In this document: piece by piece, positions 17,864 through 25,745 of the stretch
Numbering within the stretch: position 1 is the first letter of the stretch
How the letters are laid out: each line of letters opens with the position of its first letter
From: Candidatus Colicola equi
Lineage (GTDB): Bacteria > Bacteroidota > Bacteroidia > Bacteroidales > Paludibacteraceae
DNA: 47,904 nt
Reading direction: 5' to 3'
NCBI GenBank assembly: GCA_018066175.1
Contig: JAGHRV010000049.1
Location: 1-47,904, forward strand
Made by a program: the position numbers and the translations under genes
Notes under the pieces: generated by a model
Database searches by the model: none
Seen by the model: only the letters and a program-made list of their open reading frames with translations
Told to the model about the DNA's origin: nothing

Positions 17864-19270
17864 TCAGTATGGTATGGTATCCCTGCCCTGAGGTTTGGGC
17901 GGTTGCGGTGTTCCATAGTCGCCTATTTCATTTAAGTCTTTATTCAGGTCAATGGTAAATGCCTCGCTCATATCGTTATGCACATTAAAGAGCACTGTGC
18001 GCTTGGCAGGATTATAGACAGCGGAATAATTGGTTTTATTGTCAGGATACTCCATTGTATAGGTGCCTTCCTGCAAGCACTTAAGGGCTTGGAACTCACT
18101 CATAATCGGCTTGTAGGCTCTCATCATTTGTCCTGCACGAACCTTGGCGCTAAAGCCAAACTGCCATGGGTCGGTAATATACGTTGCCGTAGCCTTCGGG
18201 TTGCAGTAATAGTTCTCCATACAATTGAACTCATAAGGAATCACGTGAGGAGTAAGCGGCAATATCTTTTGACGGTCTTGTGAGCGCATGACATACAACG
18301 TATCTCCCCAATACTCAAATACAGCAAAGTCGCCGGTAGCATCTGCTATAAGGAAATGCCCATTCATAATATGATTCAGTTGGGTATAATCGTATTCGGT
18401 ACGCAACTTCGTTTCTACATCTTTCACCGTGGCGCATTGGGTAAGCAACATATAGTACATTGACGAGTTAACCAATTGTGGCAGAGCTCCCTGACCTTTT
18501 TTATCTTCGTTGGTCAGTTTCGGCATTGTATGTTTAGGGTCTGACATCTCGGTTGGAGCCAGCGGCGGTAATTGTAACATACAATAGCACAAGCCTTGGT
18601 CATTCATTCCACCCAAATGCGCCATGTGCTGAGTAAGAAGGATAGAGAGGTCGGAAGTGCCGTCCATTAAGCGACCTGTCTCTACGAACTCCGGAGCAAA
18701 CCGAATACAGTTATAAATAGTGTTGGACAATGCCACAAAACCATATTTTCCAGCCATAGGTTTTTGGTAAACAGCAATGATACTGCCACCGGCACCATCC
18801 ATATTATGGCAGAAAAGAAGTTCGTTCTTCTCATTATGGCAGATGAACGAGGAACAAGCGGTTAGAGGATCATCCATCGGTTTGGGTTCAGGATGTTCAT
18901 TGTACAATATATCCAAATAGTCATTGAGATACTTTAATTCGCCTTTCAGATCCTTGTCATATGTGTATCGTTGACCGCCAGTTTTCCACAATTGGTCCAT
19001 CGGAAAATCTGCCAAATAGTCCATATAGAATAGGCGTTTTTTAGATACATGGCGAAGGGACTTTAATGTCTCTTCGGACTTGGCTAACTTGAGGTTGTTT
19101 ACATCTCCGATGGGATTAGGAGATTTCTCCGTGTAAGAACGCAATGCCGTAATCTTTGTTCCATCTGTTTGGGAAGGGCTACTTGGTTCATCAATCCTGT
19201 CTTTACATCCGGTTAATGCGATGGCGGCTACAGCAGCGATAGCGATCAGTGCCAGAAACAGTTTTCGCAT
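17864..19270 (-). CDS. Ntn-hydrolase lipoprotein, linear amide C-N hydrolase type (copy 1)
   Basis: 468 residues. Lipobox ALTGC with lipidated Cys22 followed by KDRIDEP. The likely nucleophile is Cys139 (LTACSSFICHN), followed by ELLFCHNMDGAGG; the Arg usually found in the GR-xD motif is replaced by His, unlike copy 2 which keeps GRNFD. LGGMNDQGLCYCML and GHFLIADATGDFAVFEYWGD parallel copy 2. It is the first gene of the operon that continues with copy 2, the amidohydrolase and the LRR protein, and is served by the promoter at 19344-19375. The two copies may act on different amides (inference). Confidence 0.8.
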   Translation of the reverse strand: MRKLFLALIAIAAVAAIALTGCKDRIDEPSSPSQTDGTKITALRSYTEKSPNPIGDVNNLKLAKSEETLKSLRHVSKKRLFYMDYLADFPMDQLWKTGGQRYTYDKDLKGELKYLNDYLDILYNEHPEPKPMDDPLTACSSFICHNEKNELLFCHNMDGAGGSIIAVYQKPMAGKYGFVALSNTIYNCIRFAPEFVETGRLMDGTSDLSILLTQHMAHLGGMNDQGLCYCMLQLPPLAPTEMSDPKHTMPKLTNEDKKGQGALPQLVNSSMYYMLLTQCATVKDVETKLRTEYDYTQLNHIMNGHFLIADATGDFAVFEYWGDTLYVMRSQDRQKILPLTPHVIPYEFNCMENYYCNPKATATYITDPWQFGFSAKVRAGQMMRAYKPIMSEFQALKCLQEGTYTMEYPDNKTNYSAVYNPAKRTVLFNVHNDMSEAFTIDLNKDLNEIGDYGTPQPPKPQGRDTIPY

Positions 19271-19343
19271 AATTGTTAATATTTTTAGTTAATTATTATT
19301 CGTTTTTAGTCGTTAGTTATCAAAACTCCGTTCCTTTGCGCTG

Positions 19344-19375
19344 CAAAGATAATACTTTTTTTCCATATAACCAAA
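19344..19375 (-). promoter_or_regulatory. promoter of the exported-hydrolase operon
   Basis: Minus strand TTTG (19372-19375), 20 bp, TATCTTTG (19344-19351). It drives the four genes from 19270 down to 13648. Confidence 0.85.
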
Positions 19376-19420
19376 TTTTTCTATGAAAAATAAAAAAAAG
19401 CGCACCGAAATGCAATTTTT

Positions 19421-19452
19421 CTTGCATATGTCAAAAATTCTTTGTAATTTTG
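19421..19452 (+). promoter_or_regulatory. promoter of the toxin-antitoxin pair
   Basis: CTTG (19421-19424), 20 bp, TAATTTTG (19445-19452). Just upstream (about 19392-19415) lies AAAAAAGCGCACCGAAATGC, the left half of the terminator type seen intact at 32320 and 47504. Confidence 0.75.
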
Positions 19453-19480
19453 CAGCGCAAAACTGCAAAATAGCACAACA

Positions 19481-19618
19481 ATGGAACAATTTCCGTATTC
19501 TGTAGAAGAGTTGCGTGCAAGTGTAGAAGAAGGCACGCGGCAGGTTGAGAACGGCCAGTATTATACCGATGCACAAGTCAACCGCATGTTAGAACAACGT
19601 AATCGCCAATTAGCCTAA
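19481..19618 (+). CDS. short antitoxin-like protein
   Basis: A 45-residue ORF (MEQFPYSVEELRAS ... MLEQRNRQLA), acidic in its first half, with one helix-forming C-terminal segment. It has its own promoter and overlaps the toxin start by one base (TAATG), the standard order for a type II antitoxin. It is too short to contain both a DNA-binding domain and a toxin-neutralising tail, so it probably keeps only the latter. Function is inferred from position. Confidence 0.75.
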   Translation: MEQFPYSVEELRASVEEGTRQVENGQYYTDAQVNRMLEQRNRQLA

Positions 19619-19929
19619 TGCAGATTATTTGGTCAGAACGAGCATTTATCCGTCGCGAAGCAATAGAGGACTATATCCTTTATTCGTTTGGCTTTGAAGC
19701 TCATGCAAAATACGTTGCAGAGATTAACCATTGGAAGGCGACAGTCTTAGCCAATCCTGAAATAGGAATAAAAGAGCCCATCTTGGAAGGATTATCCAAA
19801 GACTATCGAAGTTTCACAATCGCCAATCAAACCAAATGCATCTACTACATTGAAAACGATTTTATCGTCTTTGTTGATTGGTGGGATACTCGTCGAGCTA
19901 TTACCAATTTAAAGATGGGTTTACACTAA
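19618..19929 (+). CDS. RelE/ParE-family toxin
   Basis: 103 residues with the RelE/ParE pattern: MQIIWSERAFIRREAIEDYI, a central helix pair, LEGLSKDYRSFTIANQTKCIYYI and the closing strand FIVFVDWWDTRRAI. Members cleave ribosome-bound mRNA or inhibit gyrase; which applies cannot be told, although the length and lack of a clear RelE catalytic set lean to the ParE-like side. The stop codon is inside the stem of a UUCG-loop terminator (19928-19948). Preceded by the 45-residue antitoxin gene. Confidence 0.85.
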   Translation: MQIIWSERAFIRREAIEDYILYSFGFEAHAKYVAEINHWKATVLANPEIGIKEPILEGLSKDYRSFTIANQTKCIYYIENDFIVFVDWWDTRRAITNLKMGLH

Positions 19930-19948
19930 GCGCTTCGGCGCTTTTTTT
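19928..19948 (+). terminator. intrinsic terminator overlapping the toxin stop codon
   Basis: Stem AAGCGC/GCGCTT with a TTCG loop and a T tract. The first two stem bases are the last two bases of the toxin TAA codon. Confidence 0.9.
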
Positions 19949-20001
19949 GTTGGTCTCTCGCAGACTAATCAGCCGGTTACTCACCGGCTTCAGACTCGGC
20001 A

Positions 20002-20145
20002 TCAATCACCTGTGCCCAGATGTACAGGGTACTCGAATTCGGTCTTACTGAAATGTTTAGACATACTGTTAATGATTTGGGTTAATATATTGCTTAAACT
20101 ACCGCTTACGCTTTGAATCAGCGAATTTTCGAATGTTACTGTCAT
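20002..20145 (-). CDS. small ORF, 47 residues, doubtful
   Basis: An ATG at 20145 opens 47 codons (MTVTFENSLIQSVSGSLS ... LGTGD). There is no recognised family. It is preceded by AAGGAGG-like sequence only on the other strand, and by the 11-bp repeats at 20191-20223. It might be a genuine small protein or chance. Confidence 0.35.
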   Translation of the reverse strand: MTVTFENSLIQSVSGSLSNILTQIINSMSKHFSKTEFEYPVHLGTGD

Positions 20146-20190
20146 GATGTTTGGTTGTTAAGATGTTCAAATTAAGGAGGGTTGTCAACG

Positions 20191-20223
20191 GTCGGTTAAG
20201 TGTCGGTTAACAGTCGGTTAACT
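20191..20223. repeat. period-11 tandem repeat, three units
   Basis: GTCGGTTAAGT, GTCGGTTAACA, GTCGGTTAACT, followed by a decayed fourth unit. The reverse complement ACCGACnnTTA matches the units of the longer period-11 array at 36649-36736. Confidence 0.85.
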
Positions 20224-20324
20224 CTCGGCTCCATCAAGCAGCCATATTGGAACTACAAGCCATCTATCTGCTGTTGCATCCCCCTCTACTATTCTGATTA
20301 CGAACTTTTTGAGCAAACATAACA

Positions 20325-20675
20325 TCAAAAGAGCATCTTTTTTAATTTTTTTAGAGCAGCATCATGTATGCACCATACGGTCATGGTGGTTATGCCTAAT
20401 TGTTGGGCAAATGTTTTTAGATGGTCATAACTCCATTGCTCTTGTTTGGATTCCAAGAGTCGCGTGCGCACGTTTTTCAGTACGTCTTCCCCCACAATAG
20501 GGGAAGACGCGTACGTGCGCGACCCTGCTGATGGGGTCGCACACTGAACGGGTACAGATATCTGTGCCAATTCAGGTAGGCCGGCATCATTGACGGAGAA
20601 ATTGAGTTTGGACGATATATCGTACTTACGCGTAGCGGTCTGCTTTTTTTTGATATATGCAAACACAAATATCAT
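20325..20675 (-). CDS. small ORF with a possible HTH at its C-terminus, doubtful
   Basis: 116 codons. The C-terminal part (YDHLKTFAQQLGITTMTVWC) looks like a helix-turn-helix: helix, GIT turn, recognition helix. The N-terminal part (FVFAYIKKKQTATRKYD) recalls small HU-like proteins of Bacteroidales but not clearly. The middle third is encoded by nested inverted repeats (20455-20550) that look inserted. No promoter was found. It may be a decayed gene carrying a palindromic insertion. Confidence 0.4.
   Translation of the reverse strand: MIFVFAYIKKKQTATRKYDISSKLNFSVNDAGLPELAQISVPVQCATPSAGSRTYASSPIVGEDVLKNVRTRLLESKQEQWSYDHLKTFAQQLGITTMTVWCIHDAALKKLKKMLF
20483..20509. repeat. perfect inverted repeat with nested flanking palindromes
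   Basis: CGTCTTCCCC (20483-20492) pairs with GGGGAAGACG (20500-20509) around a 7-nt loop. Next to it GTGCGCGACCC/GGGTCGCAC (about 20516-20547) forms a second hairpin, and GTGCGCACG/CGTACGTGCGC flank the first. Confidence 0.8.
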
Positions 20676-20745
20676 TTTTTTTAACGATCTCTCATAACCT
20701 ATTATATACCAAACGGTTATGATTGTAATTTATAAAAACACAAAA

Positions 20746-20769
20746 AAAAGTGACCCGAAGGCCACTTTT
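20746..20769 (-). terminator. terminator after the exported protein at 20819
   Basis: AAAAGTG (20746-20752) pairs with CACTTTT (20763-20769) around CC-CGAA-GG with one mismatch. Read on the minus strand it ends in a run of eight T. Confidence 0.8.
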
Positions 20770-20771
20770 CT

Positions 20772-20806
20772 CGCTAAACGTTAAACGCTAAACGCTAAAC
20801 GTTAAT
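20772..20806. repeat. period-7 tandem array, 5 units
   Basis: CGCTAAA, CGTTAAA, CGCTAAA, CGCTAAA, CGTTAAT, between the stop codon of the gene at 20819 and its terminator. Confidence 0.85.
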
Positions 20807-20818
20807 CTCTCTAAACGC

Positions 20819-22465
20819 TTATAACTCTACTCCAACGGCGTTATAGGCCTTGCCGTTCTTGCGGATGTAGAGTTGACCATTATAGAGGAACTTGTTTAAC
20901 GAGGACGAGGACGTTGACGTTGACGGGAGGGCGGTACTTTTAGCAGTAACGGTGAACTTCACGGTTCTGTCGTAGGAGTTGAGTCCCTCAAATGACATAG
21001 AGCCATCGGCATTAACGGTCAACGTGCCACTTTGGATATACCACATTTGACTATAATAATTTATGTAAGACGGGAGCCAAGCTTCGGCATCCCTATCCCA
21101 GTTACCACCTTGTATAATCTCCGTATAAACTCCCGGAACGATAGTATTATCGCTACGATATTGTGCCATGAAAGCAAACTCCAATCGATCAAAATTTTTA
21201 TTCCTTGCCGAGAACCAACATGTGTCACTATAGTACTTGATTCCCGATATGTCTTCGGCAAGATAGTGACATTCATAATCCGTTTTACAATCTCCGATGA
21301 TAGCGCCTTCGTATCCGGTTCCGCGAATGATGTATAATATGGAGTCATTGGCAATAAATCGCGCTTCCATTTGCATATCTTTGCCAACCTTTGTAACGGT
21401 ACATTGCTCAAAATCTATTATGCCCCGATAGTAACCATCCTGAGTTTGAATAAAACTACCCGGCAGACATATTTCTTTAGTAAAGTCCCCACTAATATCA
21501 TTGGTCCGAATGAGGAATACCGCCAATGGGCTCTTTTGCTCAAAGATTTGGCACATATAGAACTGTTGTTTTAATGGATAGATGCCCATCGCAAAGTCCA
21601 CATCCTCCTCAATAACAATCGAATCAATCGGTTTCACATGATGATGGGTAACGGTCAAGTGGCAGGAACGATTATAGGAGTTCTTGGTATTGACTTCCAC
21701 ATTCATTTTATGGTATTTATCGTATGTAATAGTGATACTGCCTTCGGTCATATACCAAAAATCACGCATTATGCCGCATAATGTATCCATCGTAGCAGCA
21801 TAGCATAGTTGGGGTTCAGGTTCTTCCATACCTGTAGAAGCACGCGCTGTACCAACTTCTTTCGTAGAAGATAACGGATATGTACCGGCAGGAATATCGG
21901 TAGAATCAGGATTAATATAAAGTTCCAAATTTGCTACTATTTCCGCACTTTCCAGTTCAATAGTGGCTACACCATTCTCTATATAGCTGAACATATCATA
22001 ATATTCATATTTCTTATCTATATCTATATCGGTATCGGTGTTGAGAGCGGAACTTAGGTGAGTACAATGGAAGAGATAGACATTATTATTCCCTCCCTTA
22101 AATTCGCCATCTAAGACAATGCTATCACCTATTTCGGCAACAGTCATCTGGCCCTCAACAAAAGTGGTACGGAGCGTATCATAGCGCGAAGCGAACCTAA
22201 CCACATTCCACTGATTCAAGGTATCAATGGTACCTTCTGCAATAGAGAAAGTACCGAACTTTTCGAGTTGGTTGGTACTAATAAAAGTATACGTTCCACC
22301 ATCATCATGAGAATTATATGACCATCCCACCACTTCCCAAGTTTGGGGATTATGTATTTGGTACATGATGAGAATGTCGTTATAAATGCGAATGGTGTCC
22401 GGTTTGTTTTGTGCCCATAGTCCTGCGCATAGCGTCAAGGCGAGGAATACAATAGATTTTCTCAT
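20819..22465 (-). CDS. large exported protein with C-terminal tag
   Basis: 548 residues. Signal peptide MRKSIVFLALTLCAGLWAQ. The mature part is beta-rich and seems to hold repeated modules of the kind ITYDKYHKMNVEVNTKNSYNR and VNADGSMSFEGLNSYDRTVK, each a strand pair around N-SYDR. The protein at 32373 has matching NSRDKK segments, so the two share a module. The C-terminus FLYNGQLYIRKNGKAYNAVG fits the tag seen on other exported proteins here. No enzyme motif was recognised. It follows the deiminase-like gene by a 99-bp gap filled with the dispersed repeat, and probably belongs to its transcript. Confidence 0.8.
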   Translation of the reverse strand: MRKSIVFLALTLCAGLWAQNKPDTIRIYNDILIMYQIHNPQTWEVVGWSYNSHDDGGTYTFISTNQLEKFGTFSIAEGTIDTLNQWNVVRFASRYDTLRTTFVEGQMTVAEIGDSIVLDGEFKGGNNNVYLFHCTHLSSALNTDTDIDIDKKYEYYDMFSYIENGVATIELESAEIVANLELYINPDSTDIPAGTYPLSSTKEVGTARASTGMEEPEPQLCYAATMDTLCGIMRDFWYMTEGSITITYDKYHKMNVEVNTKNSYNRSCHLTVTHHHVKPIDSIVIEEDVDFAMGIYPLKQQFYMCQIFEQKSPLAVFLIRTNDISGDFTKEICLPGSFIQTQDGYYRGIIDFEQCTVTKVGKDMQMEARFIANDSILYIIRGTGYEGAIIGDCKTDYECHYLAEDISGIKYYSDTCWFSARNKNFDRLEFAFMAQYRSDNTIVPGVYTEIIQGGNWDRDAEAWLPSYINYYSQMWYIQSGTLTVNADGSMSFEGLNSYDRTVKFTVTAKSTALPSTSTSSSSLNKFLYNGQLYIRKNGKAYNAVGVEL

Positions 22466-22499
22466 TTGTTATTGGTTATTTCTAATTTCGCTTTGCTCT

Positions 22500-22566
22500 C
22501 TGATAGAGTATGGAGTATGGACTTCCTTATTCCATCAGCGTAGCGGTCCTTATTCCTTCTTCCTTT
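22500..22566. repeat. dispersed composite repeat copy (intergenic)
   Basis: TCTGATAGAGTATGGAGTAT..., then TTCCATCAGCG, GCGGTCCTTATTCC and TTCTTCCTTT. It is collinear with the right part of the copy at 35143-35238. Confidence 0.85.
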
Positions 22567-23815
22567 AATTACTTCTTTGCATTACTTGCGTCATGCAGTG
22601 GGCAGCGCCATAGCCGCAAATGAGTTGCTCCAATGGCACCCACTCTACCTTTACGCCATGCGCCTTAAGTGCATTTTGAAGACCCTCAGACTGACCCCCA
22701 ACCGCCATGATATGACGAGGAGCAATCGTGAGGTAGTTATTGGCATAATGCAGTTCGTCCGCCTCCTCAATAGGGATAATAGCAAAACCGCGTTGGCGGA
22801 GCAAGTTCACAAAAGATACATCCTCAGCCTCTAAGCGGTAGTTTTTTTCTCCCGGGGCACGAACATAGATATCTGCCGATATATAGTAAGGGTCCCCAAC
22901 AGGAGCATCTTGGCGACGAGCAACCATCGTGCATAGGTCTTTATCGATGATATTGAAATACGTATCAAGGTGCATTTCCAATTGCCAACGGCAATGCTGT
23001 TTGGCTACAACAACGGTATCGTGTCCGAACACATCATGTGCTAACATCTGATCAATAGCCTCTGCGTTGGTACGCATACCTTGACCGATAAACGAAACCG
23101 TTCCGGCAGGGATATAATCGCCACCTTCCATACGACCGTCGCCCTCAATCTGATAAATGGGGGTCAAGCCTAAGGCCTCGTAGCAGGCGCGAATAATACG
23201 CGTCTCCGGGGCACGCTGAGTGGAGTTCATCTTGCAGATGACTTGACCCTTTGGAGTGTTTATACTCTGGTCGCGTGTGAAGTACAGGTTCATGAGCGAG
23301 TTATGCTCATAAACGGCCTCATAACCGGTATTGAGTTCCGTCTTACGCAAGCGGATGGTGGGTTGCAAAAGCAGACAACGGATAAGATCATTACGACTCA
23401 TCTCCCGCAAGGTCTGTTGGCGGTAATTCTCACCCACTTCTTCAGCGTCTTCCGGACTGAGAGCCGACACATCATACGTGAGCACTTGCGCTGCCAATGA
23501 GCGAAGGACATCCATATCCATTTGTTGCAGAATATCCTCCACCGTATAGACGTGAATATGGTTGGCGCGGAGCATTTCGATGTAATGACGGTGTTCAGCT
23601 GCCGCTGAATCAACATTGAAATAATGCTCAAACAGTCCGGCAGTAGGATGAGCCACTCCATCAAATAGCTCTATACCGGGAGTATGCATCAGGATAGTAA
23701 CAGCCTTATTCCATTCCGCTTGGGGACAATATGGTTTATCTGTTCTTTCTACAGGATTGTAGTCCTTACATGCCACGAAAAATAGTACACTTATGTAAAG
23801 AAATACTTTTTTCAT
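22565..23815 (-). CDS. arginine-deiminase-like lipoprotein
   Basis: 416 residues. Lipobox FFVAC with lipidated Cys16, then KDYNPVE, so the protein is exported and anchored. The rest is the guanidino-modifying fold of arginine deiminases: NLYFTRDQSI, the MEGGD motif, HLDT (catalytic His) and Cys407 in GAAHCMTQ, which corresponds to Cys406 of the Pseudomonas enzyme. Total length matches cytoplasmic arginine deiminases even though a signal sequence is added. The expected reaction is arginine or an N-substituted guanidine to citrulline or ureido product plus ammonia, here outside the cytoplasm. Promoter at 23853-23884. Confidence 0.85.
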   Translation of the reverse strand: MKKVFLYISVLFFVACKDYNPVERTDKPYCPQAEWNKAVTILMHTPGIELFDGVAHPTAGLFEHYFNVDSAAAEHRHYIEMLRANHIHVYTVEDILQQMDMDVLRSLAAQVLTYDVSALSPEDAEEVGENYRQQTLREMSRNDLIRCLLLQPTIRLRKTELNTGYEAVYEHNSLMNLYFTRDQSINTPKGQVICKMNSTQRAPETRIIRACYEALGLTPIYQIEGDGRMEGGDYIPAGTVSFIGQGMRTNAEAIDQMLAHDVFGHDTVVVAKQHCRWQLEMHLDTYFNIIDKDLCTMVARRQDAPVGDPYYISADIYVRAPGEKNYRLEAEDVSFVNLLRQRGFAIIPIEEADELHYANNYLTIAPRHIMAVGGQSEGLQNALKAHGVKVEWVPLEQLICGYGAAHCMTQVMQRSN

Positions 23816-23852
23816 ATTGTTAGTTTTTAGTACTCAGATTCCTTTTGCGCTG

Positions 23853-23884
23853 CAAAATTACAAATAATTTTTGGAATATGCAAA
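23853..23884 (-). promoter_or_regulatory. promoter of the arginine-deiminase-like gene
   Basis: Minus strand TTTG (23881-23884), 20 bp, TAATTTTG (23853-23860). Confidence 0.85.
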
Positions 23885-23921
23885 TTTTATTTAATTTGAA
23901 TTAAGAATTTTTAATTATGAG

Positions 23922-23967
23922 AATTAGCCAAGTAGCAATTAGCCAATTAACCAATTAGTCAATTGCA
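23922..23967. repeat. period-8 tandem array
   Basis: AGCCAATT, AACCAATT, AGTCAATT with decayed flanks, in the gap between divergent transcripts. Confidence 0.7.
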
Positions 23968-24003
23968 AATTACACTTTGATTTCACACAAAGTTACACTT
24001 TTA

Positions 24004-24035
24004 TTTGCGTATATCAAAAAAAAATAGTATCTTTG
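24004..24035 (+). promoter_or_regulatory. promoter of the gldA-like/ruvB/recA unit
   Basis: TTTG (24004-24007), 20 bp, TATCTTTG (24028-24035); the first ATG is at 24055, giving a leader of about 13 nt. Confidence 0.85.
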
Positions 24036-24054
24036 CAGCGACAAACTGAATGGT

Positions 24055-24720
24055 ATGGATATACGCATCCTCCATATTAACAAACATATCGGTAAACAGC
24101 ATATCTTAAACGATATCTGTTTGGATATTCCTCAGGGGCAGATTGTAGGGCTATTGGGTCCGAATGGTGCCGGTAAATCTACGCTTATGAAGATTATGGC
24201 GGGGATTTGGAAGCAGGACAAGGGGGATAACTCAATCATAGTGCCGGAGCGGATTGGTTACTTGCCGGAGCAGAACCCGCTGTATCAGGATATGTATGTT
24301 CGTGAGTTTCTTGCTACGATGAAGCGCATCACGCGTGCGAGCGATGACATAGAGCAGTTGATTGACTTGGTAGGATTGCGGCCGGAGGTGAATAAGAAAA
24401 TCCGTGAACTAAGTAAGGGCTACAAGCAACGTGTGGGATTGGCACAAGCATTGATGGGGCAGCCCGAACTGATTATCTTAGACGAACCTACCACCGGTTT
24501 GGACCCCAACCAGTTGGTGGAGATTAGGCAGTTGATTAAAGGACTAACCATGCATAATACCGGATGTACGGTGATTCTTTCCACCCATATCTTACAGGAA
24601 GTGAAAGAGATGTGCAACCGGGTAGTTATCATTGACCGAGGGCATATCAAAGCCGACCGGATGCTGAACGAGATAGAAGACTTAGAGGCATTGTTTCATC
24701 AATTAACCATGCCTCAATAA
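24055..24720 (+). CDS. ABC transporter ATP-binding protein, GldA-like
   Basis: 221 residues, one ABC ATPase domain: Walker A GPNGAGKST (about 36-44), signature LSKGYKQRVGLAQAL, Walker B LIILDEPTTGLDPNQ, and the switch His in LSTHILQEV. The signature and the DPNQ after Walker B are those of GldA-type ATPases of Bacteroidetes. No permease gene is adjacent, so its membrane partner must lie elsewhere. It is shorter than GldA (about 300 residues) at the C-terminus. It leads a gene row with ruvB 9 bp downstream. Confidence 0.85.
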   Translation: MDIRILHINKHIGKQHILNDICLDIPQGQIVGLLGPNGAGKSTLMKIMAGIWKQDKGDNSIIVPERIGYLPEQNPLYQDMYVREFLATMKRITRASDDIEQLIDLVGLRPEVNKKIRELSKGYKQRVGLAQALMGQPELIILDEPTTGLDPNQLVEIRQLIKGLTMHNTGCTVILSTHILQEVKEMCNRVVIIDRGHIKADRMLNEIEDLEALFHQLTMPQ

Positions 24721-24729
24721 ACAACGATT

Positions 24730-25743
24730 ATGGCTGAAGAGTTTGATATACGACAAGAAATGACCGAGAAGGAGCAAGACAATGCCTTGCGTCCCTTGCG
24801 TTTTGATGATTTTGCCGGACAGAGCAAGATAGTCAGCAACCTGAAGATCTTTGTTGAGGCCGCTCGCATGAGGCATGAGAGCCTGGACCACGTCCTGCTA
24901 TTTGGCCCTCCGGGTTTAGGTAAAACCACCTTAAGCAATATCATCGCCAATGAATTAGGTGTGGGCTTCAAAGTGACCTCCGGTCCTGTATTGGATAAGC
25001 CCGGTGATTTGGCAGGATTGCTCACCAGCTTAGAAGAAAACGATGTGCTGTTTATTGACGAGATTCATCGTCTATCTCCTGTTGTAGAGGAATACCTCTA
25101 TTCCGCCATGGAGGATTACCGTATTGATATCATGATTGATAAGGGTCCGTCGGCACGAACTATCCAGATTGACCTCAATCATTTCACCTTAATCGGAGCC
25201 ACCACACGCAGCGGATTACTGACCTCTCCCCTACGTGCTCGCTTTGGCATCAACTGCCATCTGGAATACTACGATGCTGATATCTTATCGGGCATTGTGG
25301 CACGTTCTGCAGGATTGCTCGGAATAGATATTGATAGCAAGGCAGCCGGAGAGATTGCTCGTCGCAGCCGCGGTACGCCTCGTATAGCCAATGCACTCTT
25401 GCGCCGCGTGAGAGACTTTGCGCAGGTGAAAGGTGATGGACATATCGACTTAGAGATTGCTAAGTATGCTTTGGAGGCACTTAATATTGATACCTTCGGA
25501 TTGGACGAGATAGATAATAAACTGCTGCTCACTATCATCGATAAGTTCAAGGGTGGACCGGTAGGCGTGAATAACATTGCCACCGCCATGGGCGAAGATG
25601 CCGGCACAATCGAAGATGTATATGAACCGTTCCTCATCAAGGAAGGATTTATTAAGCGCACTCCTCGCGGACGGGAAGCCACCGAATTGGCATACCGTCA
25701 CTTGGGCAAAACACCCTTATTAAACGACCCCACGTTATTCTAA
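24730..25743 (+). CDS. ruvB: RuvB, Holliday junction branch migration helicase
   Basis: 337 residues, full length. Walker [13 protein letters not shown] (about 57-68), Walker [10 protein letters not shown], sensor segment [18 protein letters not shown], arginine finger region, and a C-terminal winged-helix domain ([15 protein letters not shown]). RuvB rings pump DNA through the RuvA-Holliday junction complex. recA lies two genes downstream in the same direction, and recF and topB are also in the window, so this is a recombination-rich neighbourhood. Confidence 0.97.
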   Translation: MAEEFDIRQEMTEKEQDNALRPLRFDDFAGQSKIVSNLKIFVEAARMRHESLDHVLLFGPPGLGKTTLSNIIANELGVGFKVTSGPVLDKPGDLAGLLTSLEENDVLFIDEIHRLSPVVEEYLYSAMEDYRIDIMIDKGPSARTIQIDLNHFTLIGATTRSGLLTSPLRARFGINCHLEYYDADILSGIVARSAGLLGIDIDSKAAGEIARRSRGTPRIANALLRRVRDFAQVKGDGHIDLEIAKYALEALNIDTFGLDEIDNKLLLTIIDKFKGGPVGVNNIATAMGEDAGTIEDVYEPFLIKEGFIKRTPRGREATELAYRHLGKTPLLNDPTLF

Positions 25744-25745
25744 TT

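Noticed and set aside
19313..19576. 87-codon minus-strand ORF
   Set aside because: It overlaps two promoters and the antitoxin gene and has no family features.
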